From assembly GCF_905196875.1 (NCBI RefSeq), contig NZ_CAJJWO010000040.1, positions 1-46,275 on the forward strand: 46,275 nucleotides of DNA, given 5' to 3'. Source of the stretch: an uncultured Parabacteroides sp. (GTDB lineage: Bacteria > Bacteroidota > Bacteroidia > Bacteroidales > Tannerellaceae). The position numbers were made by a program, and so were the translations under genes. Below are positions 31,851 to 39,260 of this stretch, piece by piece. Position 1 is the first letter of the stretch. Every line of letters begins with the position of its first letter. Under the pieces are notes generated by a model that saw only the letters and a program-made list of their open reading frames with translations, was not told the origin of the DNA and searched no databases.

Positions 31851-32227
31851 AAAAAGGAATATTTTTTACGCTGCTGATTTTATTTATCAGTGCGTGTGGT
31901 AAAATGCCTATCAACGGTGATCTGGATGGCCGTTGGCAGATTATGAAGATAGAATATGCTTCCGGAGAGGAAGAAACACCTGAACGGGCTTATTATAGTG
32001 TGGCATTACATACAATCAACCTAATGCAGGTCGGTGTTTCCAATCAAACCGGAAATATGGAGTATACCGGAGATTCACTGTTTGTAACCATGCCGATCAG
32101 TACAGTCGAAGATTTATTGCCTTTCGGCATGAACGGAACAGAACAACGTTTCGGGGTAAAAGAATTAACATCTAAACATCTGGTTTTACAATCGGACTAT
32201 GCCCGGTTAGAGTTCAGGAAATTTTGA
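31847..32227 (+). CDS. Small lipocalin-like lipoprotein
   Basis: 126 residues. The ATG at 31847 overlaps the wzi stop (ATGA). A signal peptide ends in lipobox ISAC (Cys17). 'INGDLDGRWQIMKIEYASGEE' is the start of lipocalin-like 'G.W.l...' domains and the remainder alternates short strands ('NMEYTGDSLFVTMP', 'RFGVKELTSKHLVLQSDYARLEFR'). Tight coupling to wzi suggests a role at the outer membrane in capsule assembly; the ligand is unknown. Confidence 0.78.
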   Translation: MKKGIFFTLLILFISACGKMPINGDLDGRWQIMKIEYASGEEETPERAYYSVALHTINLMQVGVSNQTGNMEYTGDSLFVTMPISTVEDLLPFGMNGTEQRFGVKELTSKHLVLQSDYARLEFRKF

Positions 32228-32270
32228 TCTGAAATTTATATGAGGATGTTTCAATTATTTTCAATAATAA

Positions 32271-32302
32271 GCCAATTTGCTAATGTGCCAATATGCCGAT
32301 GG
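32271..32302. repeat. Second TGCCAAT-type repeat cluster
   Basis: GCCAATTTGCTAATGTGCCA followed by ATATGCCGATGG resembles the repeat at 24981-25084. It lies after the wzi/lipoprotein genes, so the two clusters bracket the HU-to-wzi region. Confidence 0.55.
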
Positions 32303-32352
32303 AGATAGCAATAGGTTCAATTATTGACAGATGTGAAGCAATATAACCGGCT

Positions 32353-32434
32353 TCGTAGGGGCAGGTTCCAAACCTGCCCGTTGTGACGATTACATCCTGT
32401 TGATATTGGGCGGGTTTGGAACCCGCCCCTACGA
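32353..32434. repeat. REP-like twin-hairpin element
   Basis: The arms at 32353-32379 and 32408-32434 are inverted copies, 25 of 27 bases matching. Each arm is itself a hairpin: GGGCAGGTT-CCA-AACCTGCCC on the left and GGGCGGGTT-TGG-AACCCGCCC on the right. The 28-base spacer is unremarkable. This is the layout of REP/BIME elements mobilised by TnpA-REP (RAYT) transposases. It sits in the 282-base gap before the export gene, and could also act as a transcription barrier. GC-rich relative to surroundings. Confidence 0.7.
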
Positions 32435-32509
32435 GGTCTGTTGTATAGGTTCACTTTTTTCTATTTTAAAATATCTTTTTCAATTGAAATAACAAAAACA
32501 AACAACAAT

Positions 32510-34906
32510 ATGAATACCGTAATCAGAAATGTATTAATGGGGGGATTGCTGTTGCTGTCGGTTCCGATGGCGGCACAGGTTCCCCAGGATTTGATCGACA
32601 AGGCGAAAGCTGCCGGAATGACGGAAGAGCAGATACGGCAGGAGATCACTAAAAGGATGGGGCAGTCGGGGACAGAGCAAATGCCCCAAAGGGCTTCCGA
32701 TGCAACGGTTTCCGACCGGATCGTTGCTATTCCCGAAGGAAAAGAAGAAACAACGCTGGAGGAACAACGCCGGAGGAATCTTCCGGAAAATGATCTGAAA
32801 GAAACAGTTTTCGGACGGGAGATATTTTCAAACAAGAACCTGTCGTTTGAGCCGGATCTTAACATACCGACTCCCAGGAACTATATCCTGTCGGCCGGCG
32901 ACGAGTTGTTGATCAATGTATGGGGAGACTCGGAACTGAATATGAAACTGAAAGTCTCTCCCGAAGGAACTATCCTGATCCCCAACCTGGGCCCTGTTTC
33001 AGTGAGCGGTCTGACTATCGAAACCGCCGAAAATCGTATCCGGCAGGAGCTGGGACGTATCATGTCTACCCTGTCTGGTACTACAGACGGGGCCAATACA
33101 TTTGTTTCTGTCAGCCTGAGCCAGATACGCAGTATAAAAGTAAATATCGTCGGAGAGGTAATCGCCCCGGGAACTTATACCCTACCCTCTTTTGCCACCT
33201 TGTTCAACGCATTGTACGCAGCCGGTGGAGTAAACGAGATCGGTTCGCTGCGTGGTATCAAAGTCTATCGCAACAGCAAGGAGGTGGCTAACCTGGATGT
33301 ATACGATTATCTGTTGAACGGAAAATACGGCACCAATATCCGGTTGGAAGAAAACGATATGATCATAATCCCTCCATACGACCAACTGGCTGTGGTACGC
33401 GGAAAAGTGAAACGTAACCGCATTTTTGAAATGAAGAAAGGGGAAACGTTACAGCAATTATTGAATATGACCGGAGGATTTACCGGGGATGCATATACCA
33501 AAGATGTCCGCGTAAAACGTAAAGCCGGCAGCCGCTATCAGATTGCCACCGTTACGGAAGACAAATACCCGACCTTCACGATGATGGATGCGGATTCGCT
33601 GTTGGTAGACTCGGTAATTCCGTTCTACGAAAACCGCTTGACGATTACAGGAGCCGTATGGCGTCCGGGAGAATATGAATTAGGTACGACAGTACGTACA
33701 GTCAAAGATCTGGTTAAGCAAGCTGCCGGCCTGAAAGGAGATGAATTTGCCGGACGTGCACAAATCACCCGGTTGAATCCCGATTTCACAACAACGGTTG
33801 TTGCGGTGGATATACGCGGCATACTCAACGGTACGTCTCCGGATATAGAATTGAAAGCGGAAGACAAATTGGAAATACCCTCCCTGTTCGATCTTCGCGA
33901 ACCTTATACGATAAAAGTCAGTGGAGCAGTCAACTACAAAGACACGGTGTTACCTTACCGCCATAGTCTAACCATAGAGGACGCTATCATTATGGCCGGA
34001 GGCCTGCAGGAATCTGCGGCTACAGTAAATGTTGAAGTTGCCCGCCGTATTAAAAACCCGAAAGCAGAACAGAACAGTAGCCATAGGGCCGAAGTATTTA
34101 ACTTCACATTAAACGATAACCTGGGACTGATTCCTGCCGATGGGACTACAACCGGAACGATCTTCACATTGGAACCTTTTGATGAAGTGTATGTTCGTTT
34201 CTCACCTGGTTATCTGGAACAACAAGTTGTACGAATCAATGGTGAAATCACTTTCTCCGGTGATTATGTGCTTGCTGAAAAGAATTCACGCCTGAGTAAT
34301 ATCATTCAAAAAGCCGGTGGAGTAACCCCGGATGCTTATGTCAAAGGAGCCAGTTTAAAACGCAAACTGACAGAAGACGAAATGCGCCGTCTTGAAACGT
34401 TGATGGATCTGAGTACAAACAAACAAAGTCGCGATTCAGTGGCTTTATCACTGGATAATATCAAAGATTATTCAGTCGGTATCGATCTGGAAAAAGCTTT
34501 AGCCAATCCCGGAAGTTCTCACGATGTAGTATTACGTGACGGAGACATTCTTTACATCCCGCAGCTACAAAGCACAGTAAAGATAAACGGAGCCGTCACT
34601 TATCCGAACAGTGTGACGTATACGAAAGGAATGTCGGTGGGTGATTGCCTATCGCAAGCCGGAGGATATAACGATATTGCCCGTAAATACCCGATCGTTA
34701 TTTATATGAACGGAAAAGTCGCTACCACAAAGAAAAGACTCATTTTCTTCAAACATTATCCAAAAGTCGAACCGGGATGTGAAATCGTGGTACCGACCAA
34801 GACACAACGTGATCGTAAGACTGGTTTGGCAGAGATATTGAGTATAGCCAGTTCAACGACTTCAATGGCAGCAATGGTTACCTCTATTATTAACAATATG
34901 AAATAA
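32510..34906 (+). CDS. wza: Wza-like polysaccharide export protein with SLBB repeats
   Basis: 798 residues from the ATG at 32510; the frame is open to 32441 but only this start gives a signal peptide ('MNTVIRNVLMGGLLLLSVPM', cleavage near AAQ). 'NYILSAGDELLINVWGDSELN' with 'VSPEGTILIPNLGPVSVSGLT' is the polysaccharide export (Poly_export) domain. At least five SLBB-like units follow ('VNIVGEVIAPGTYTLPSFAT', 'VRGKVKRNRIFEMKKGETL', 'ITGAVWRPGEYELGTTVRT', 'VKINGAVTYPNSVTYTKGMS'). About twice the length of E. coli Wza because of the extra SLBB domains, as is common in Bacteroidetes. No lipobox cysteine. It should form the outer-membrane/periplasmic channel for capsule. Confidence 0.93.
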   Translation: MNTVIRNVLMGGLLLLSVPMAAQVPQDLIDKAKAAGMTEEQIRQEITKRMGQSGTEQMPQRASDATVSDRIVAIPEGKEETTLEEQRRRNLPENDLKETVFGREIFSNKNLSFEPDLNIPTPRNYILSAGDELLINVWGDSELNMKLKVSPEGTILIPNLGPVSVSGLTIETAENRIRQELGRIMSTLSGTTDGANTFVSVSLSQIRSIKVNIVGEVIAPGTYTLPSFATLFNALYAAGGVNEIGSLRGIKVYRNSKEVANLDVYDYLLNGKYGTNIRLEENDMIIIPPYDQLAVVRGKVKRNRIFEMKKGETLQQLLNMTGGFTGDAYTKDVRVKRKAGSRYQIATVTEDKYPTFTMMDADSLLVDSVIPFYENRLTITGAVWRPGEYELGTTVRTVKDLVKQAAGLKGDEFAGRAQITRLNPDFTTTVVAVDIRGILNGTSPDIELKAEDKLEIPSLFDLREPYTIKVSGAVNYKDTVLPYRHSLTIEDAIIMAGGLQESAATVNVEVARRIKNPKAEQNSSHRAEVFNFTLNDNLGLIPADGTTTGTIFTLEPFDEVYVRFSPGYLEQQVVRINGEITFSGDYVLAEKNSRLSNIIQKAGGVTPDAYVKGASLKRKLTEDEMRRLETLMDLSTNKQSRDSVALSLDNIKDYSVGIDLEKALANPGSSHDVVLRDGDILYIPQLQSTVKINGAVTYPNSVTYTKGMSVGDCLSQAGGYNDIARKYPIVIYMNGKVATTKKRLIFFKHYPKVEPGCEIVVPTKTQRDRKTGLAEILSIASSTTSMAAMVTSIINNMK

Positions 34907-34919
34907 TACGACAAAATAT

Positions 34920-36035
34920 ATGGATATGATTCAAATGAGTTCTCCGGATACGGACAACAATACACAGGAAATCGATCTGATCGAATTAGCCAAACAGTTG
35001 TGGGGCAAGCGTAAATTCATCTTTAAATGTTGTGGAATAGCCGTAGTTGCGGGACTTATCGTTGCTTTCAGCATACCTAAAGAATATAGTACCAGCGTAA
35101 AACTGGCACCGGAAACCTCCGATCCAAGCAAAAAGATGGGGAACCTGGGAGGACTAGCTGCCATGGCCGGTATAAACCTGAATACATCTTCCGGCTCGGA
35201 TGCTATCTCTCCGGAGCTGTATCCGGATGTAGTCAGCAGTGTTCCTTTTCTACTGGAGTTGTTTCCGATACAGGTAACGACAGAAAAAGGGAATTATTCA
35301 GCCTCTTTATACGATTATATGGATGACCACCAGAAAAGAGCCTGGTGGAGTTATGTAATACAGGCACCTTTCAAATTAATAGGTGGGGTAAAAGAATTGT
35401 TCTCAAAAGAGGAACCGGTAAATAGCGGTGAGTTGAGTTCTTTCCGGTTGACGAAGGAACAGGCGGATGTAATAAAAGGGTTGCAGGAGCGTATCTCTGC
35501 TTCCGTCGACAAAAAAACATCGGTTATTACCGTTGCGGTACAGATGCAAGACCCGTTGATCTCTGCCAGTATCACCCAGGTTGTCGTAGATAAACTTCAG
35601 GAATATATTACTAATTACCGTACCCAAAAGGCCAAGCAGGACCTGGAATTCACAGAAAAAGTATTCGGAGAAGCCCGTGAGTCTTATTATAAAGCTCAAC
35701 GTGCGTACGCTACCTTTGAAGATGCCAACAAGAATATTATTTCTGCCAGTTACCGGACAGAACAGGAACGATTGAAGAATGAAATGACACTGACATTCAA
35801 TGTCTACAACACATTGGCACAGAAATTGGAACAGGATAAATTGCGGGTTCAGGAACAGACACCGGTTTATACCGTTATACAACCTGCCACTGTTCCTCTG
35901 AAGCCGGCATCCCCCAAGAAACCACTGATCCTGATAGGTTTCGTATTCCTGGCAATATTCGGTAGTATTGGTTATTTATTCATCAAAGACCTTTTTAAAC
36001 CGAAAGAGGAAAATGACGACTTCCTGATCGAATAA
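34920..36035 (+). CDS. wzz: Wzz-family chain-length determinant
   Basis: 371 residues. TM1 lies near residues 33-53 ('KFIFKCCGIAVVAGLIVAF'), a long coiled-coil-rich periplasmic part follows (~60-330), and the C-terminal TM2 near 338-360 ('PLILIGFVFLAIFGSIGYLF') is preceded by the typical Pro-rich motif 'PATVPLKPASPKKP'. This is the Wzz/PCP layout without the cytoplasmic tyrosine kinase. It sets polymer length with Wzy. It follows wza after 13 bases. An alternative start at 34926 would drop two residues. Confidence 0.9.
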   Translation: MDMIQMSSPDTDNNTQEIDLIELAKQLWGKRKFIFKCCGIAVVAGLIVAFSIPKEYSTSVKLAPETSDPSKKMGNLGGLAAMAGINLNTSSGSDAISPELYPDVVSSVPFLLELFPIQVTTEKGNYSASLYDYMDDHQKRAWWSYVIQAPFKLIGGVKELFSKEEPVNSGELSSFRLTKEQADVIKGLQERISASVDKKTSVITVAVQMQDPLISASITQVVVDKLQEYITNYRTQKAKQDLEFTEKVFGEARESYYKAQRAYATFEDANKNIISASYRTEQERLKNEMTLTFNVYNTLAQKLEQDKLRVQEQTPVYTVIQPATVPLKPASPKKPLILIGFVFLAIFGSIGYLFIKDLFKPKEENDDFLIE

Positions 36036-36056
36036 CAGGTATGAGTATAAAAACAA

Positions 36057-36090
36057 AAAATGAGAAGCTGCCACTGCAGCTCCCCATTTT
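36057..36090. terminator. Bidirectional terminator between wzz and the beta-barrel gene
   Basis: AAAATG (36057-36062) and AGCTGC (36066-36071) pair with GCAGCT (36076-36081) and CATTTT (36085-36090), with a 3-by-3 internal loop. Read leftward it is followed by TTTTTTGTTTTTAT, a strong tail for the leftward gene; rightward the tail is short. Confidence 0.7.
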
Positions 36091-36132
36091 CTAATAAACT
36101 ACATAAAACACTTAAAAGAACAAACTTCTATT

Positions 36133-36762
36133 TTAGAATGCAACACCGAAGCGTACGCCCCAGTTATTTATTCCGTCCATGGAATAAGTCAGGACTTTGC
36201 TTTTGTTTGTTGCATAGTTATAATAAGCAGCTACGTGCAAACCGAACTTCTTTTCAGGAGTAAAGAAGATATTCATACCGACTTCGGGAGCTACATAGAA
36301 ACCCCACTGGCGGTCGTATACTTTCATTACATTCATATAAGTCGACATTTCGCTGTATTCGGTACCTAATTTAGCTGAAATATAAGGTTCGAACTGACCT
36401 TCGCGGGTGAAGCTATAACGGAACGCTGCACCAAAAGGCAACTGGAACAAGGAATGTTGCTGATCGGATGTGATAGCAGAAGTTCCACTTACATCGAGTG
36501 TCTGACGGTCGATATATTTATTATTCGTGTGATAAGAAATAAATGCACCTACCGCAAAGTTAGGAACGACATAATAACCGGCTTCACCGTGAGCACCCCA
36601 ACCGCTTGTCTTGTCGGCAAAGCTATTGCCGAACGGAGTGTTAATATCCCAGTCGATATTGAAATACATATTGTTTACAACCTGGGCGCCAGCCAGTGAG
36701 GGCATCGCTAAACAGGCGATAAGTAAAGCGACTAATTTTATTGATTTATTTATCTTTTTCAT
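36133..36762 (-). CDS. Small outer-membrane beta-barrel protein
   Basis: 209 residues from the ATG at 36762; the open frame starts at a TTG three codons earlier. Signal peptide 'KSIKLVALLIACLAMPSLAGAQ'. The body reads as an eight-strand barrel ('MYFNIDWDINTPFG', 'WGAHGEAGYYVVPNFAVGAFISYHT', 'LPFGAAFRYSFTREGQFEPYISAKLG', 'WGFYVAPEVGMNIFF') and ends in 'VRFGVAF', a terminal Phe for insertion. OmpW/outer-membrane-protein-like family. 30 bases after the DUF4136-like gene, likely co-transcribed with it. Confidence 0.85.
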   Translation of the reverse strand: MKKINKSIKLVALLIACLAMPSLAGAQVVNNMYFNIDWDINTPFGNSFADKTSGWGAHGEAGYYVVPNFAVGAFISYHTNNKYIDRQTLDVSGTSAITSDQQHSLFQLPFGAAFRYSFTREGQFEPYISAKLGTEYSEMSTYMNVMKVYDRQWGFYVAPEVGMNIFFTPEKKFGLHVAAYYNYATNKSKVLTYSMDGINNWGVRFGVAF

Positions 36763-36792
36763 AAGACTCAAATTTTACTGATTCGCGTTTAA

Positions 36793-37464
36793 TTATTTCC
36801 TGAGGTATGATGATTGAACAAATGCCTGATCGAGAGCACGGATGCATAACTGAGTATCTACCTTGTCGGAACCAGACAATAAGCCGGACATATAGGCAGT
36901 CCAGATAACCGGCAGTTTAGTATCAGCTTTTGGAGCCGGCGATTTCAGGTCTACCATTTCGGCAAGCAGTGAACCTACGCTATAGCTGTAGACAGTTGCA
37001 TACGGATAATACCAATCGTGCCAGTCATAACCCCAGCTCGGTCCCCATCCTGGTCTCCAGTAATTCGGTGTCCAGTAACCTGGGTAACCCCACCACCAGT
37101 AGTTGTTGTTATAATCATTGTACCAGTTTGTAAAATAATTTACATTTTCTACAAAAGATACCTGTAAACCCAGGTCGGCGCTTTCTTTATCCATAGTACG
37201 GGTGTAACCACGGCTTTCCATATTACCGATCAATGTCGTGATGATGTCGTCGGCTTCGGTTGCTGTCCAGTACTGAGGTTTTTCGCTACTGCCGATTAAC
37301 AGCACACTATCGGGAACATAGAATGTAGTGAATGACTTAAAGTCCGCCTTACTATCATGATCTGTGTACACCACAAAATCATTATCCAGCTTTGACATAT
37401 CCGGATCTTTCTGACAGGATGCCAGTAAAAGGATCAACAAGAAAAAAGGAATAATCTTTTTCAT
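36793..37464 (-). CDS. DUF4136-like lipoprotein
   Basis: 223 residues. Lipobox LASC with Cys17. 'DFVVYTDHDSKADFKSFTTFYVPD' and 'DDIITTLIGNMESRGYTRTMDKESADLGLQV' match the DUF4136 family, seen widely in Bacteroidetes lipoproteins. Residues ~118-155 are a Trp/Tyr/Pro/Gly-rich stretch ('WWWGYPGYWTPNYWRPGWGP'). Function unknown; likely inner leaflet of the outer membrane. First gene of a two-gene leftward unit. The 224-base gap upstream (37465-37688) contains a terminator but no clear promoter box. Confidence 0.85.
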   Translation of the reverse strand: MKKIIPFFLLILLLASCQKDPDMSKLDNDFVVYTDHDSKADFKSFTTFYVPDSVLLIGSSEKPQYWTATEADDIITTLIGNMESRGYTRTMDKESADLGLQVSFVENVNYFTNWYNDYNNNYWWWGYPGYWTPNYWRPGWGPSWGYDWHDWYYPYATVYSYSVGSLLAEMVDLKSPAPKADTKLPVIWTAYMSGLLSGSDKVDTQLCIRALDQAFVQSSYLRK

Positions 37465-37633
37465 CTCATTTTAACGTTTAAAACAGTTTATACTATTATT
37501 TGTGCTTATATATAAGTTATCCATGAAACAACAAGAAATTAAAAAAGGTTCTCTTTGATGTTATTTTGGCTGTGTTAATTAACTTGTTGTAAGACTTCAA
37601 AACGCTCGTAAACGATAGTTAAAACGCAAAAAA

Positions 37634-37661
37634 GCCTGAAATAACTTACGCTATTTCAGGC
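37634..37661 (-). terminator. Terminator after the OmpA-like gene
   Basis: GCCTGAAATA (37634-37643) and TATTTCAGGC (37652-37661) form a perfect 10-bp stem with an 8-base loop. Read leftward it is followed by TTTTTTGCG. It ends the transcript of the OmpA-like gene 28 bases after its stop. Confidence 0.85.
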
Positions 37662-37688
37662 CTTTGGATTATTCTTACGAAATAATTT

Positions 37689-38369
37689 TTATTTCAATGT
37701 GCCCTGTTGTGCATCTTGCACCATCTTTTCGTTGGCAAGGATCAGAATTTCCACACGACGGTTCAGCGCACGTCCTTCAGGCGTATCGTTGCTGGCAACA
37801 GGATCGTGAACGCCTTTGCCTTCATACTCCATGCGGCGGCCGCTTACGCCCTGGTCTACCATCATATAGTCATAAACGCTTTTGGCACGTTTTTCAGACA
37901 ATGTCTGGTTATAGTCTACCTTTCCGGTATTATCGGTATAGCCGATAATTTTGATATCGGTATCCGGGTTCTCATTCAGGCTGACAGCCAGTTTACGTAA
38001 TGCGCTGCGTGAAGCGTCGCTCAACGTGCTCGAGTTGGTGGCAAATAGAATACCGGAGTCGAAAGTTACTTTCAGAGCTTCGCCATTGTTGATCGTTTCA
38101 ACAGTGGTTTCAGGCGGTAAAGTAGCTTCGAGTTCTTTCTTCTGCTTATCCATCTTTTTGCCGATCAGGGCTCCGGCTGTACCACCTACGGCAGCTCCGA
38201 TAACGGCACCTAAAGCTGTATTACCAGCCAATGCACCGATCCCGGCTCCGGCAGCAGCACCACCACCTACACCGATGGCTGTACCTTTACCTGTATTCGT
38301 CCATGTTCCACAACTCGTAAATACTACTGCCATACATAGCAGTACAGATAATAACTTAAAACTCTTCAT
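37689..38369 (-). CDS. OmpA-family lipoprotein with glycine-zipper
   Basis: 226 residues. Lipobox FTSC (Cys20). A Gly/Ala-rich glycine-zipper spans ~33-72 ('GVGGGAAAGAGIGALAGNTA'). The C-terminal OmpA domain (~100-215) carries 'VTFDSGILFATNSSTLS', 'IIGYTDNTG' and 'LSEKRAKSVYDYM', with 'GRALNRRVEI' supplying the Asp/Arg peptidoglycan contact region. It tethers the outer membrane to peptidoglycan. It follows the acidic protein gene by 45 bases. Confidence 0.92.
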   Translation of the reverse strand: MKSFKLLSVLLCMAVVFTSCGTWTNTGKGTAIGVGGGAAAGAGIGALAGNTALGAVIGAAVGGTAGALIGKKMDKQKKELEATLPPETTVETINNGEALKVTFDSGILFATNSSTLSDASRSALRKLAVSLNENPDTDIKIIGYTDNTGKVDYNQTLSEKRAKSVYDYMMVDQGVSGRRMEYEGKGVHDPVASNDTPEGRALNRRVEILILANEKMVQDAQQGTLK

Positions 38370-38414
38370 GATTTTTTTACTCTTTTATAAACCTTATATG
38401 AATATAACAGTTTA

Positions 38415-38741
38415 TCAATCGAACATGTTGATAGAATCGCAATATTCAAGTTCTCCCTGCACAATAAAGCTTATTGCTTCGGGGTCGAATTTGCCTACGC
38501 CATCCTTTTTAGCGTTCTTAATAACATATTCGATCAATTCATCTTCGTCGATCTCGATATCGGTATTATCGTCTGCATCGTCGTTCAGATAACCGCGTGA
38601 TTCGTAGAAATCGTAGATCAGGTCTACAATATAATTGATATCGTCGTTACTGAATTTTCCTTTTAACTCCTGGGGAAGATAGTTCTGAATAAATTTTACA
38701 GATTCGTCTTCGTCGTAAATCAAATCGTCTTTGTCGCTCAT
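38415..38741 (-). CDS. Conserved acidic hypothetical protein
   Basis: 108 residues, very rich in Asp and Glu ('DEDESVKFIQNYLPQELKGKF', 'DDADDNTDIEIDEDELIEYV'). No signal peptide, so cytoplasmic. A -7 box at 38782-38775 drives it. It is a recognisable Bacteroidales conserved small protein but I cannot assign a function. Possibly forms a transcript with the OmpA-like gene. Confidence 0.75.
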   Translation of the reverse strand: MSDKDDLIYDEDESVKFIQNYLPQELKGKFSNDDINYIVDLIYDFYESRGYLNDDADDNTDIEIDEDELIEYVIKNAKKDGVGKFDPEAISFIVQGELEYCDSINMFD

Positions 38742-38774
38742 AACTTTTTCAGTTTAATTGGTTACATACTTATG

Positions 38775-38782
38775 CAAAGATA
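38775..38782 (-). promoter_or_regulatory. -7 promoter box for the acidic protein gene
   Basis: The reverse strand reads TATCTTTG, a perfect TAnnTTTG box, 33 bases upstream of the start at 38741. Confidence 0.6.
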
Positions 38783-38821
38783 TGGCTTTAATTGAGAATT
38801 TAAAAAAAATCCTCCGCCGTA

Positions 38822-39172
38822 TCACTTGACTAATCCGTCAATCGTCTTTTTCCCTTCCCGGATAGCTTTGTTAATACCGATGTTGACGCCATGCTTTGTC
38901 TGGATCGTGATATATTCAGCCTTCAGCTTGGTAAGTTCAAACATTTCATCGGTTGTAAGTTCCGGGCTGTATTTATCATATTTGGTAACGGCAAATTCCT
39001 GGAATGTCTTGTCTACCTTCTCCCAATCGGCAGAAGTATATTTTTCACTTTCTTTCTGCACCTTTTCGATAAACTTGGTGAAGTCCTTTACATACGATTC
39101 TTTCGTTTCACTGCAACTATTACATGTTAAAAGCGTAATAGCTGCAAACATCATCATTAAAAACCTTTTCAT
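38822..39172 (-). CDS. Small lipoprotein (DUF6565-like)
   Basis: 116 residues. 'MKRFLMMMFAAITLLTCNSC' is a signal peptide with a lipobox-like CNSC (Cys20). The rest is helical and charged ('VKDFTKFIEKVQKESEKYTSADWEKVDKTFQEF', 'TDEMFELTKLKAEYITIQ'), a pattern of small Bacteroidales lipoproteins annotated DUF6565. Function unknown. A -7 box lies 28 bases upstream. Confidence 0.75.
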   Translation of the reverse strand: MKRFLMMMFAAITLLTCNSCSETKESYVKDFTKFIEKVQKESEKYTSADWEKVDKTFQEFAVTKYDKYSPELTTDEMFELTKLKAEYITIQTKHGVNIGINKAIREGKKTIDGLVK

Positions 39173-39199
39173 ATCTTTTCCTTTTTAGATTAATTCCAA

Positions 39200-39207
39200 C
39201 AAAAGTA
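39200..39207 (-). promoter_or_regulatory. -7 promoter box for the small lipoprotein gene
   Basis: The reverse strand reads TACTTTTG, a TAnnTTTG match, 28 bases before the start at 39172. Confidence 0.5.
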
Positions 39208-39260
39208 AACAAAAAAAGAGGATCTGCACTGTCCGGCAGAATGAAACTGCCGGACAGATA

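Noticed and set aside
33182..34167. Leftward open frames inside the wza-like gene
   Set aside because: Shadow frames opposite a well-supported export protein; no promoter or motif supports them.
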